The notes under the pieces: model-generated
Seen by the model: the letters and a program-made list of their open reading frames with translations, nothing else
Databases searched by the model: none
What the model was told of the DNA's origin: nothing
Made by a program: the position numbers and the translations under genes
In this document: positions 34,237-46,622 of the stretch, piece by piece
Layout of the letters: the number at the start of each line of letters is the position of its first letter
Numbering within the stretch: position 1 is the first letter of the stretch
Source: Maratus speciosus
Lineage: Eukaryota; Arthropoda; Arachnida; Araneae; Salticidae
NCBI GenBank assembly: GCA_963932465.1
Contig: OZ010788.1
Location: forward strand, 194,744,559-194,808,558
Reading direction: 5' to 3'
Length of the DNA stretch: 64,000 bases

Positions 34237-35879
34237 CAGGGTTCGCAAAGCTGGGCCCAGTTCGAAAAAACCCGGTGGGTTTTTTCAGAATGGGACCACT
34301 TGAAAAAGCCCACTGAAAAACCCATAATGTGGGGTTTTTCAATTTTCAGAAATAATTAAAAAAATTATACAACATATACATTTAATGAATTTAAGTCATT
34401 TCAGTTAATTTTGAAAAAATATTAATATATAAAAGCCATTACATACACATCTGAAGTAACATAAAACGTATTTCAGCACATTGAAATACTTTACTAACAT
34501 AGAACCTAGTAGGCAACATACATAGTACATAAGGTAAAGGTTATATCATAAGAATGTCTTTATATAAAAAATTCAAATCAACTATATTCATGGAATAAAA
34601 AATATGTATTTTTACTTTTTTCTATCTTTACAAGAAGAAAGTATTGGATTCGTGAAAAATTTCGAATTCCAGTTTATGATGGATTTGTACGTTTTAAAAA
34701 GATCCTGAAGACGATTTGATGGTTTTTAGAAAATGTCTGTCTGTATATGTGAAAAAATTTTTGTGGGTGCTCTATCTCAAGAACTAATGCACAGAATTTC
34801 ACAAAACTTTAGATTGAGTTAGACTTTGATGAAACTGGTGCTGATTAGTTTTTGGTGTATACTGCCCAACAGGTGACACTGCTATGCTGCATTTATCTCA
34901 ATTTTTGCAATAGCTTTATCTCAAGAACTAATGCACGGATTTTCATAAAACTTCAGATTCAGTTACAAGTTAAGTTGTTGCTTATTGAAATTTTGGTGCA
35001 TATCGCCCAACAGGTAGTGCTAGTATGCTGCATTTTTGCGGTTTCTTGAATAACTCTTATCTCAAGAACTAATGTACGGAATTGAATAAAAATTTAGATT
35101 CAGTTAGACCTTGATATAAACTAGTGCTGATTAGTTTTTGGTGTATATCGCCCAACAGTGGCACTGTTGTGCTGCATTTATCTCACTTTTTGCAATAGCT
35201 TTATCTCAAGAACTAATAATGCATGGATTTTCCTCAAACTTCGGATTCAGTTAGATGTTGATGTAAACTGTTACTGATCAGGTTGGTGGTTAATGTTGTA
35301 AATTGCACAACAGGTGATACTTATATCTCCTTGTTAAATGCATCCAATTCAACGAATCTATATTTTATAATCCTCATGATGGGTATAGATTGCCATTTAA
35401 TTTTGGCACTGTAATAGCGAATTTTGAATTATTAACATGTGAGATAGAAGAAACTTTAGGGATTGGCACATCAGACTAGTTTACCCCTTTTTTTCTTCCT
35501 ACTTATACATTTTAAATTTTAATATTCTATTCATTATTTGATTTAAAGAAAATTAACAATTTTATATCTTCTATTATATTTAAAACTAATTTGTAAGAAA
35601 CACTGACATTTAATTAATTTAAATTCATATAATTTATACAATTTATAACTTGTAAAATAGCATTACAATTATATTGTATATAAGGGAACAATGTATTTTT
35701 TTATGTATAGTGTATATAATATATAGAAAATACAATATACAATAATGTAATTGCGCATATATTATACTTTTGAAAAAACCCGATTTTCCCCGGGAAAAAT
35801 TGGGTTTTTCATGAAAAAACCCGAAAAAACCCATGTGGGTTGGGTTTTTTCAGAAAAACCCGGGTTTTTGCGAACCCTG
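34237..35879. mobile_element. hAT-type element carrying a tandem array
   Basis: 1,643 bp. Ends CAGGGTTCGCAAAGC and (complement) CAGGGTTCGCAAAAACCCGG. Perfect 8-bp duplication CTTCTAAT (34229-34236 and 35880-35887). Subterminal parts are full of GGGTTTTTTC / GAAAAAACCC words able to pair with each other. The middle is a ~144-bp tandem array (34771-35320) instead of a transposase. Confidence 0.92.
34771..35320 (+). repeat. Tandem array, about 144-bp unit, four copies
   Basis: Units start TATCTCAAGAACTAATG at 34773, 34917, 35058 and 35202, and share GATTCAGTTA, TTTTGGTG(C/T)ATA and GCCCAACAG. It lies wholly inside the hAT element. Confidence 0.85.
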
Positions 35880-35887
35880 CTTCTAAT

Positions 35888-36355
35888 AGACTTTACAAAA
35901 AATTATTATAAATTAAAAAAAAAAAAACTTTAAAAAAATAAAAAACGTCGATCAATTTTGATTTTGTAAACGTAATCACATTTCCGCATTTCATAAGACA
36001 ATTCTTTGAAGTTGTATGTCTTCGCAAAGCCGACATTTTGTGAATAAATAAATATAAAAGTAAAAGTATTTTTTATAAAAACACTCTTTTATAAGCATTC
36101 AATGTTCATCTTGGAAATTACTCCTGGTCTTTGACGGTAATTTATGCTTTTTTCCAAAAAATTCCGTTATAATACATTCATTTGGTGTGGGCACCGAACT
36201 CGATTAGGAAATTTTTACTGCCTTTTTTACGCTTGGTAGAAAAGCGCAGGCAAGTGAATTTATAAAAAAAAAATATGTTTTTCTTTTTTGCTCTGTTTCT
36301 TTTTTTAAGATAGGGCAACAAAAAAGAAAAAAATAAGTAAACATTATTTAAATTA
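35888..36355. other. Spacer without recognisable feature
   Basis: AT-rich sequence between the hAT element and the left pogo-like end; A-runs only. Confidence 0.6.
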
Positions 36356-37189
36356 CAGTAAACTCCCGACTATCCGGCCTAATGTGGCGAAAGGGTAGGC
36401 CGGACAACAAAAAAGCTGGATAGGCTGGTGTTCTATAAATATTTACTCACTTCCTGCACCCCTTCCCATTGTATTAAAAACATATGTTACACATTTTAAG
36501 ATAAATTTTATATATACAGTACATACAGTTTAAAAATAAGCAAAACATTAACGTAAAACGTAAGCCTAAGTCGTAAAAAAATGAGTAAATTTTATTTTAC
36601 TGTTTATTAATAAATGATTGCATAAATATGAAAAGTTATGCATAAGATAAAAGAGTCAAAACATAGTTTTTAGTTTTTGAAAAAGTAGTTGATAGATGAT
36701 AGATGACTGTCTCTGCTATTGCATTCTGTAATCCCTTCTTGCCATAGGCGTAGCGTGACCAGAAATTTTGCGGGAGGCACCAAGGTCATGCGAAGTAAAA
36801 ACGGCGCCCCGAGCGAATTTTCAATTTTGCGCCCCCCCCCCCCTCCCCCTCAAAAAAGATCTTTCTTTTTGTGATAGGTATAATAAAATTGATAAAGTGT
36901 AGAAACATAAATAAATTCTATCGAATAAATATTTCGCGTTTATTTTGGAACTTTAAAACGTTTAATTTTAATTTAGGAATTCAGAACAATTAAATAACAT
37001 AAAAGAAAATTGCACTTATTTGTTAGAGAGTTCATGATGTTTAGCGACAGGGGATAAAATGATCAAGAGAGAAAAAGAAATTCCCCGAAAAATGAATAAA
37101 TAAACAAAACCATGGTTTGCAGCGTAAATTTCGCGCCCGGGGCGACCGCTCCTTTAGCCCGCTTTTTGCACGCCCCTGGAGGGCACACT

Positions 37190-37380
37190 AGAGGTCTGCA
37201 CGGACCGCAATTCCAAGGCCCAGGCCTAGCCGGCGAGAAAATTAAAAGTTCCACCCGGGCACGGCCCGTTTATATTTTCACAGTTTACGACCAGGCCAGA
37301 CTCGTACAAAAATCAATGAAAACAAGCCCGGCTCGTGAAAAAATCAATTAAATCAATCCCGGTTCGGCTCGACACAATTT
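37190..37380. repeat. GGCCCGG-rich dispersed repeat, copy 1
   Basis: Begins GGTCTGCACGGACCGC and carries repeated CCCGG, GGCCCG and GGCTCG words between A/T segments (AAAATTAAAAGTTC). Similar composition and start words occur at 53995-54160 (GGTCTGCACTGGCCG) and, inverted, at 57020-57225 (ending GTGCAGATC). Confidence 0.6.
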
Positions 37381-37559
37381 CTCAAAAAATTTCGATTTTT
37401 CTTAACATGCAATTGCAGGGCCGCCGCTTGCTACTAAAAGCGACTATTTTCAGCAACTGGTGGCTATGGCGACTATTTTAGGCCGAAAACCATTAAAAAG
37501 CGGCTATTTCAAGAAAAAAGGCGACTTTTTCCGGATTTCAGTGACTATTTTTACTGAAA

Positions 37560-38769
37560 ATATTTGATCTTTTTCTTCAAAGCACCTGTAAAGTAATCTT
37601 CCCAAACACACTTTTTCAACGGTTGTTTGAAGAGATTCGCGATTTTTTTCGGGACGAATTCCAAAATTCTCGATTTCGCCCCCTCCCCCCTTTAGTCTAT
37701 TAACGAAAATACGTATTTTTTTCCGAATTCTTTTTATATAATCATTGAAGGAGATTTTACGATTTTTTCCACGATCCTTTGCCAAATGTCGAAAATTTTT
37801 CTACGTTTTAACGAAATCGATTTTTTTTCCGCCACCACTTGTCCAAATTCGCGATATATATTTTTCGCGAACGATTGATGGTAGTTACTATTTGTTTCAG
37901 AGATCTTTTGACGAAATTCCCGATTCTTTTCCAGATCGTTTGTCAAAATTCATGATTTTCTTTTCATGACCGAGTTATAAAATTCGTGATTTTTTGCGCG
38001 ATCATTTGGTTAAATTCTCATTTTTTTTTTTTTTTTAACCAAATTTTCGTTTTTTGCCCGCGACCATTTTACGAAATTTGCGATTTTTTTTATGATCGTT
38101 AGATGAAATTCGCAATTTTTTGTCCATTCTTTTAACAAAATTTGCGATGATTTATCCACGACTGCATGACGAAAATCGCCATTTGTTTCCGTGACCTTTG
38201 GTAAAATTCAAGATATTTTTTTACAGTTGTTTGAGGAGATTCGCAATTTTTCCGCGACGAATTGCAAAATTCCCGATTTTTTCCCCAATCGATTAATGAT
38301 AATAGTTATTTCTTTTCGCTATCTTTTGCTACAGTCGTTGAAGAATATTTCGCAATTTTTCCTATGACCCATTGCAAATTTCTCAATTTTTGGGGGGCGA
38401 TCGTATCACGGAACTGATAATTTTTTTTCCGTGATCCTTTGCCAAATTTCGTGTTTTTGTTTCCGGCGATCGTTTCACGGGATTCACGATTTTTTTCCCG
38501 CGATACTTTGCCAAAATTCGCGAATTTTTTTGCGACAAAGTGGGGAAATTTTTTCTCCGCCACCACTTGTCGAAATTCGCGATATATATTTTTTCCGCGA
38601 CCAATTCATGATACTCGCTGTTTGTTTCAGATATCATTTGACGAAATTCGCGATTCTTTTCCGCGATAGTTTATTGAAATTCGTGATTTTCTTTTTAAAA
38701 CCGACTTACAAAATTCTTGATTATTTGTTTAAATTCTCGATTTTTTACGCGATTATTTGACCAAATTCG
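37560..38769 (+). repeat. 33-bp minisatellite with higher-order structure
   Basis: Array of imperfect ~33-bp units built on GACGAAATTCGCGATTTTT with CCGCGATC-type joins. Distinct variant units recur in order about 728 bp apart (CCGCCACCACTTGT at 37829 and 38557, each followed by CGATATATATTTTT and later TGTTTCAGA), close to 22 units. Frames on both strands stay open because 33 is divisible by 3; they are not genes. Confidence 0.8.
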
Positions 38770-38777
38770 CGTCTTTT

Positions 38778-39330
38778 CAGGGGTGATTCTGTTGTGAATT
38801 TTCCGAAAATTTAAGGCATTCGGTTCCGATAAATTTTAAAAAATCGGTCATCAATCCTAAAATTCGGGCATAAAAAATATCGTGAATTTCGGCAAATGAT
38901 CGCCGAAAAAATCAATTTCGACAATCGTTCACACAAGAATAGCCGCCAATTTCTTCAAAGGATCGCAGAAAAAACGAATTTCGCCAAAGAATCGCGGGAA
39001 AAAACACGAATTTCTACAAGGGATCACGAGATAACGCAAACTTCGTCTGGGAATCGCGAAAAACACACACATTTCACCAAGGGATCGCATAAAACGCAAT
39101 TTTTATCAAAAGATCGCGGAAAAGCGCGAATTTCGTCAAAGGATCGCGATAAAGAAACGTAAATTTTGTCGAAGGATCGCGGAAAAATGCGAATTTCGCT
39201 AAAGGACAGCCGAAAAAACGCATAATTGGGGCCAGGAGATTTCCCCCCCTCTCCCTCCTCTGCTGTAACCTTTGAGAAAATTTGCTGTGAATTTCAGATT
39301 TCTTTTTTTTTTACTCAGAATCACCCCTGT
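38778..39330. mobile_element. hAT-type element whose interior is the same minisatellite, inverted
   Basis: 553 bp. Ends CAGGGGTGATTCTG and CAGAATCACCCCTG(T). Flanked by the 8-mer CGTCTTTT on both sides (38770-38777 and 39331-39338). Inside (38890-39220) are ~30-bp units reading as the complement of the flanking minisatellite (AATTTCGTCAAAGGATCGCG). Confidence 0.8.
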
Positions 39331-39760
39331 CGTCTTTTTGTCCGCGACCATTTGACGAAATTTGCAATTTTTTTCTCTTGGTCGTTAGACGTATTTCGTA
39401 ATATTTTGTGCATTCTTTTGGCGAAATATGCGATGATTTTTTTGTGACCGAATAACGAAAATCGCTATTTGTTTCCGCAACGTTTGATAAAATTAAAGAT
39501 ATTTTTCCACGGTCCTTTGAGGAGATTCGCGATTTTTTTCAACGACGAATTACCAAAATTTGCCTTTTTTCCGACGATCATTTTGTGGAATTCACGATTT
39601 TCTTTACACGATCCTTTGTCAAATTTCGTGAATTTTTCTATGACCGATTGACGAAAATGATATTCGGTATTTGTTTCAGAGATTTTTTGACGAATTTCGC
39701 GATATTTTTCCACGACCTTTTGTCGAAATTCGTCTTTTCTTTTGTCGACAGACTGAGGAA
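39331..39760 (+). repeat. 33-bp minisatellite, continuation
   Basis: Array resumes after the hAT insertion in the original orientation. Units at 39440-39560 repeat in order those at about 38165-38285 (AAAATCGC(C/T)ATTTGTTTCCG, then GATATTTTT, then TTTGAGGAGATTCGC), a further sign of higher-order structure. Confidence 0.75.
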
Positions 39761-39890
39761 GTTCAAGGGCAAGGAGGCAAAAAGGAAGTGAAAAAATCAT
39801 TTGGGGGATAAAGGCAGAGGCGAGTTTATTAGCCATGGCGCCCTGTGGGAGATTTTTTATTGTACCCCTGCAAATGCTACACTCATTTTT

Positions 39891-40018
39891 AGGTAGCTTT
39901 CTTTACAAAAAAGCTACCTATTGCAGCCGTTCGGAGGAAAGCGATTTCAAAAAATTTTGGTATATTTTCATCGATCATGACCCCCAGACCCCGAAACCAA
40001 CCTCCGTTCAAAATTGAT
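39891..40018 (+). repeat. 128-bp hairpin repeat, copy 1
   Basis: Opens with a 10-bp stem, AGGTAGCTTT ... AAAGCTACCT, then GCAGCCGTTCGGAGGAAAGC, ATCGATCATGACCCCCAGAC and CCTCCGTTCAAAATTGA, ending at an (AT)n tract. Only about five differences from the copy at 57488-57614. Copy 1 immediately precedes the 327-bp satellite. Confidence 0.9.
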
Positions 40019-40044
40019 ATATATATATATATATATATATATAT

Positions 40045-42130
40045 CTGACCTATGTCACACTGTAACTCCCGTAATTATGAACCGATTTCGATGTAATTCG
40101 GTGTGTACATAGTACATACCAATGTCTCGACCGAGTTCGTTGGCCAGCTTCATACGTCGTTTTGTTTCAAAATGGCGGCCATTTAAAATTTTAAAAAAAA
40201 TTTAAAACTTGAAATGTGGTACCAAAAATTTAAAAATGGAAAAATATTTTTTTCTTATGTATTTGACCTTTATACAAAGATTCCGGAGCAGTTTTTGTTT
40301 CGTCGATATCTTAAAAAATGGCTGAGTTATAGCATTTTGAATTTCTAGCGTGGCTGACATTTTGAAACGTCCTGAATTTTGTCACGCGATAAAAGGCGTA
40401 TTTATGAACCGATTTGGATGTAATTCGGTGTGTACATAGTACATACCAATCTCTCAACCGAGTTCGTTGGCCAGCTTCATCCACCATTTTGTTTCAAAAT
40501 GGCGGCCATTTAAAATTTTTTTAAAAATTTAAAATTTGAAATGTGGTACCAAAAAATTGAAAATGGAAAAATATTTTTTTCTTATGTATTTGACCTTTAT
40601 ACAAAGATTTCGGAGGAGTTTTTGTTTCGTCTATATCTTAAAAAATGGCTGAGTTATAGCATTTTGAATTTCTAGCGTGGCTGATATTTTGAAACGTCCT
40701 GAATTTTGTCACGCGATAAAAGGCGTATTTATGAACCGATTTGGATGTAACTTCGTTTATACATAGTACATACCAATGTCTCGACTGGGTTCGTTGGTCA
40801 GCTTCACCCGCCATCTTGTTTAAAAATGGCGGCCATTTAAATTTTTAAGAAAAATTTAAATTTGAAATGTGGTACCAAAAATTGAAAATTGAAAAAATAT
40901 TTTCTTCTTATGTGTTTGACCTTGATAAAAAGATTCTGGAGCAGTTTTTGTTTCGTCTATATCTTAAGAAATGGCTGAGTTATAGCATTTTGAATTTCTA
41001 GCGTGGCTGACATTTTGAAACATCCTGATTTTTCTCACGTAATAACAGGCGTATTTATGAACCGATTTGGATGTACCTTGGTGTGTACATAGTACATACA
41101 AATATCTCGACCGAGTTCGTTGGCCAGCTTCATCCGCCATCTTGTTTGAAAATGGCGGCCATTTAAAAAAATTAAAAAATAAAAAAAAATTAAATGAGAT
41201 ACCAAAAAATTGGAAAATGAAAAAGATTTTTTTTTGTATGTGTTTGACCTTAATACAAAGATTCCGGAACAGTTTTTCTTTCGTCTATATCTAAAAAAAA
41301 TGGCTGAGTAATAGCATTTTGAATTTCTCTTGTGGCTAACATTTTAAAACGACCTGATTTTTGTCACGCGATAACAGGCGTATTTATGAACCTATTTGGA
41401 TGTAACTTGGTCTGTACATAGTACATACCAATGTCTCGACCGAGTTCGTTGGCCAGCTTCATTCGCCATCTTGTTTCAAAAGTGTTGCCATTTAAAAAAA
41501 TTAAATTTAAAATTCAAAATGAGGTATTAAAAAATTGGAAAATGAAAAAGATTTTTTTTATGTATTTGGCATTGATACAAAGATTTCGGAGCAGTTTTTG
41601 TTTCTGAAAATTTGTTCTTTTGTTGATATCTTAAAAAGTGGTTGATTTATAGCACTTTGAATTTCTAGCATGGCTAACATTTTGAAACGATCTTGTATTT
41701 GTCACGCGATAACATACGTATTCGCCTATTTCGATGTAAGAAGGCATGTGGATAGTATACATCAACATCTCGACCAAGTTCGCTGGCCAGATTCATCAGC
41801 CATCTTGTTTCAAAATGGCGGCCATTAAATTAAAAAATATATATATATTTAAAGTGAGGTGCAAAAAAATTAGAAATTGAAAAAGGTTTCTTTCTTAAGT
41901 ATTTGATCTTGATATAAGGATTCAGGAGCATTTTTTGTTTGTCTTTACCTTAAAAAATGGCTCAGATATAGCAGTTTCAGTTTCTATTGTGGGTGACATT
42001 TTGAAAAATCTGATATTTTGCATGCGACAGCACTCCTATATATTAACCGATTCCGATGTGAGTGAGCATATGCACAGCAATTACTAAGGTCTCGACCAAG
42101 TTCACTGCTTAGCCTCATCCACCATGTTGT
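40045..42130 (+). repeat. Satellite, about 327-bp unit, six to seven copies
   Basis: Landmark ACCGATTT(C/G)GATGTAA at 40081, 40408, 40735 and 41061, then degenerate at 41390, 41724 and 42046. Other conserved text: GTGTACATAGTACATAC, CTCGACCGAGTTCGTTGGCC, AAAATGGCGGCCATTTAAA, GCTGAGTTATAGCATTTTGA. Units 1-4 are much more alike than units 5-7, so the array decays to the right. Confidence 0.92.
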
Positions 42131-42969
42131 CTTAAAATGACAGGCACTTTAAGAAATTGCCGAATTTGGCAGCCAAATATAAGTTACTTTAAAGAAAAGC
42201 AGCTTGGATAAAGCTGACTAATTTCGCGAAATTCCATTCATTATATTGATAAAAATTAGTATTGAATCTCCTATATTCGGTTTCCACTAAATTGAGCTTC
42301 GTGTGTTTGCATGATATAAGTTGGCTTTTTTTAAATAAGGATTATGAAAGCTACCTCTTCCTCCCGGCACTGGCCGGAAGGACTTTTTTTCTTTTAAAAG
42401 TTTTTACTAAAGCATTTTACTTTGTGCACTCCTTCCAGGACCGAAACTAGCTATATTTTCACCCGAGCAAACATGGATTTTGGCGCCCCCCTCCTTCCTC
42501 CGTAAAGTAAATTTACAAAGAGAAATTTACGAAAGTTTCCATTAGAGGACTTATTTTAAAATTTAAAATGTGTAGCAGTGAAATACGTAATAATATTGAA
42601 ATATATAACCAGCTTTGTCAAATATTTATTCATTAAAACCTGTTAAACACTGTAAACTTAAATGTCTGAAATTCAGACATTTAAGTGTCTGAAACGCAGT
42701 GTTCAATTTTCAGACGTTTTAAAATGTCTTAAAATTTTCAGACACTTCTTGCGTCTGAATTTCAGACACTTAAGTGTCTGAAACACGAGTGTTCAATTTT
42801 AAGACGTTTTAAAGTGTCTTAAATTTTTCAGACACTTCTTACGTCTGAATTTCAGACATTTCAAATGTCTTAATTGCGGCCATCTTTGAGCCTTTTTTTT
42901 TTAGCCAATATGAAGCCATCTTTGACCATTTTCTTTCTAAACCATATACGCAGCCATGTTTGACCACAT

Positions 42970-43600
42970 TGAATATTTTTTTTTATAAATGGGAATAATT
43001 TGTTGCCATACAGCAGAGCTGATTGCAGCTTGGGAAAACTGGGATGCTTCTCTGCCCCCTGATTTTAGGGTACCCCAAATTGGGTATGAAATTTTCATAA
43101 AGCTGATATTTTAAATCAGTTTTGACCTTATGAGGATTGTAATCAGTATTTTGTAGTTTTAGAATAGGATAATATATATATTTTTTTTCACCTAAATATG
43201 TATTTATGTGTTATCATATATGCCCTACGGCATCAAAAATGTTTATTACTTTTAGTGAGAACGTCAAATTGCTTCTAGTCCAAAGACCTAGTATTCATTC
43301 ACCCCCTCCCCCCATTGCCTCCATATACTGTTACAAAAAAAAAAAGCCTATTCGATGCCGTCAAATACATATTTGGATAAATATATCATTTTCTTTAGCC
43401 TAATCATGTTCTAAAAGTGCAAAATATTTATTAAAATAAGTGTAAGATCAAAACGAATTTAAAATATCAGCTTTATGGAAATTTCGTACCAAATTTAGGG
43501 GCCCGTAAAACTAAAGGCCCATAGAAACAGCCCAGTTTGCCCATGCTGCAGTCAGCTCTGCTTTATGGTAACAAATTACTCCCAAATATAAAAAATGATT
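42970..43600. mobile_element. Long foldback, about 630 bp
   Basis: Arms of about 300 bp are inverted copies: GCAGAGCTGATTGCAGC at 43013 against GCTGCAGTCAGCTCTGC at 43545; CATAAAGCTGATATTTTAAA against its complement at about 43457; GGCATCAAA against TGATGCCG near the centre (about 43285). Non-coding. Confidence 0.8.
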
Positions 43601-43848
43601 CACTCCTTCAGAAAGAATCCCATCCCTGCTATGTTGTGCAATTTTTTCCCATTTAAATAAGATATTCCCAGTAAATTAGTTTAAGCATTTTTATTTCTGT
43701 GGTAAATAAAATCTAACACTGGATTCCCCCAAATTTACAGTATATGAGTATTATATTGTAATATTTATTAATCAATATTTATTATTAACCAATATTATGA
43801 ATTTCTAGAGTAGAATAAGGTTAAAAACAAAATATATTTTTCTTCATA

Positions 43849-44908
43849 CAGTAAAACCTCTCAATAGCGGGCACCTCGGAATCGTGGAATTTGTCCGACG
43901 TTCGGAGGTGTCTGCTTTTCTGAGGTATAAGTGTATAAAAATTTTGCATATTTTCAATAAAAAAATCTGTTTCCTACATAGTGGTGTCCTTTATTTAGGA
44001 TTGTCCGTTATGGAGATTTTACTGCAAAGCCTTCATACGAACAGTTATCTTTAGCGAGCACTCACCTTTATCAATATACAGTAAAACCTCCCTAAAGCGA
44101 CCACTTCCGTTCCAATAAAAATTGGTCGCTCCGAAAGGTGGTCTCTTAATGGAGGTCGAATTTAATTGTTGAAAAAATGTAACAATTAATGTTACTAAAA
44201 TTATATTTTTCAAATTAAGAAAACATATGAAAATTTAAGTATCAAAACAAAAGTTAATTACATAAGTTAATTACTGCAGAGTTTAAAAAATGAATACATT
44301 GATGTTTGCTTTGCTTTTATGGTTTATCTACTATAAATTTTATTCCCAAGTCCTTTCAAAATTCAATAAATAAATGCAATTTTTTTTTTTTTGTCTGGAA
44401 CGAATTTTGACGATTTCATTACTTTATCTATTCCTTTGAGAGTTTCCTAACAGAATAGGGCAGGGGAGTTTATGGACCGTCATCCTTAATGTGTCATCAG
44501 AGTTAATTCATTGCCTAAAAAGGAACAAAGGGGTTTAAACACTTAAAAGTTACCGGAATAAATAAAAATTCTGAACTTAGTTTAGAAGTTTGATAAATAA
44601 TGCGCTCTCCGGAATTATTATTCTAATAAAACCTTTTTCAAGCGACCCGGAAAAAACGGAATTTGTTTCATTTTCGTCAAAGAAATGGGTCCCTTATGGA
44701 GGGAGTTCAACTGGGGTGGTCTCTGAATAGAGGTAAAATTAGTATTGAGCCTATGGGAATAAATTTCGTACCATGAAAAAATGGTCGTTCAGGGGGTGGT
44801 CGCACAGGGAGGTTTCCCTGTATGTATATTTACCTCATAAAAGCTAACACAATCGAACAGCAGACAGATTCAGCGTTCTGAAGGTGCCCGCGATTAAGAG
44901 TTTTACTG
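43849..44908. mobile_element. pogo/Tigger-like element, host of a nested copy
   Basis: Ends CAGTAAAACCTCTCAATAGC and (complement) CAGTAAAACTCTTAATCGCG, both flanked by TA; inward CGGGCACCT on both sides. The native part is only about 320 bp; the rest is the nested element 44079-44820. Confidence 0.8.
44079..44820. mobile_element. pogo/Tigger-like element, CTCCCTAAAGCGACC family, copy 2
   Basis: 742 bp inserted at TA (44077-44078 and 44821-44822). Left CAGTAAAACCTCCCTAAAGC, right complement CAGGGAAACCTCCCTGTGCG. Closely related along its length to 5012-5736. No intact frame. Confidence 0.85.
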
Positions 44909-46385
44909 TATTTAAAATTTTTTGTACTTAACTTTTAATCTTATTCTACTTTTTAGTTCAAAATACTGATTATAACCAATATACAATGTCGAAACACATT
45001 TAACGTATAAGCTTTAAAAAAATTGCATATCGAATTTGGGGAACAAAAATCGTAGGTGGGGGGGGGGGGAGGCACATGTCAAAGTTTACCCTTGCTTTAA
45101 TCAAGTCCTTCTAGAAAAATTCCAACTCTGCATTGTGATTCAGTAAATATAGAATAATTCAGCTTTAAGTACAAAATCCAGTTATGCTTAAGTACATATA
45201 GTATAAAATTCTATTTTTTTACTGATATTCATTTTAAATTTCAGATTTCTTTTTTACTAAAAATAATCAAAAAATCAATATTATAATTGATTTCAAATGA
45301 AATATAGCTGTATATATTTACCGTATTTTTACAATTATGTTAACAGCACATAATTACATGAATTTAAGAATTTACAAATAATCATTATGACTAATACAGA
45401 GATAAGGCGAGAACATTTTCTAAATAGTTAAATAAGAAGATTTATTGAAAACGCCAACGAAATTTTCTCCGCTTTACGTCTACAGATTTCAGACCATTTC
45501 TGATGAGTCGTCAAATTGTGGTGTGAATCACCGGGCTTGAAAATGAAAACATCTGAAGTTGACTACTTTCAGTATAGGAAATAGAGTATTTCTAAAATGC
45601 TCGGAAACAACAAAAGTATATAGCAGAAAGGGAAAACAGATTTCATGACCGGATTTGAGTTTTATCAGTCAAAACAGTTTAATCTAATAAATAAAGACAA
45701 GTAATTCGCTGTATGTATGGGGGAATTAATGATATGGGTAAATGGAAGGATTTTCGAACTATATTCTTTTAAATAACTTAAAATTTATCACGGTGTATAA
45801 AATCTGAGACGCAAGAAAACGTCATCAGGCATGAAAAGCATACATAATAAATAAAAATTAAATAAGGATGTTTACTATAAAGAGTTGGGAATTTCAGTAC
45901 ATATCACATATTAAACATATGGGAAATGTAAAACCGATGTGAACGTTACAAATGCTGTCGCATTAAATGCTTATAAAAATATTGTATACATAAATAAAAC
46001 CCATATAAAAGGTACTCTTGTGTAATAATTACTCTAAGAAAACGCTGTTAAGATAGCCTTGATGGTAATTAAGAAATTGTGAGCCGATCAACAGGTGCTG
46101 TCACTGTTATTTTTAAAGTAATGGCGTGCGAGTAGACAGAGAAAGAAGGCTTAGGATGGTGTATCTCAATAGATTCAGTAACAACTAATACACCATGCAG
46201 ACTTGCCAAAACTTATTTTAAGGATAACATCGGATGTAAAATAATACAGAAACATGATTGCAGATGATTTGAATAGTAGAAATTTAAATATTAGCAAGAT
46301 AAAATTTTAACATGGAAATCCAATAGGCAAAATGCTTTAAACAAATTTTGGCATAACTCAGGAACTAATAAAGCTATAGACTCGT

Positions 46386-46622
46386 GTGAGGTCTCTATTT
46401 AAAGAGAAAACATTCGCAGAGAGTTTTCAATACATAGTGAAGGGTCCACTTACCTGGAAAAAGGTGTGGTTATTCCAAAATCACTTCCACCCAGGCGACG
46501 TCCGGATTGGAGGCTACGTTAGTATCCGTGAGTTAGCACATTTTGATATTAAAAAAAAAATCCCTTTGCACATCCGGCTAGCTCTGTTTAAAGAATGGAA
46601 TATTTCCATCCTAAAAACATAG
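46386..46622 (+). other. Unassigned 78-codon frame inside the CACTG element
   Basis: Contains W-L-F-Q-N-H-F-H-P-G-D-V-R-I-G-G-Y-V then I-R-E-L-A-H-F, a composition more like real protein than neighbouring frames. It begins with a TTG or ATG-poor context (no strong start) and may be a piece of the element's transposase. I cannot match it to a family. Confidence 0.25.

Noticed and set aside
37504..39836. Overlapping open frames of 60-120 codons on both strands with repeated peptides
   Set aside because: They are by-products of a 33-bp repeat, whose length keeps any frame open; no start context, domain or codon signature.
45480..45560. CTGATGAGTC as a possible hammerhead ribozyme
   Set aside because: No GAAA at the right distance and no stem II; the inverted candidate near 45827 also lacks GAAA.
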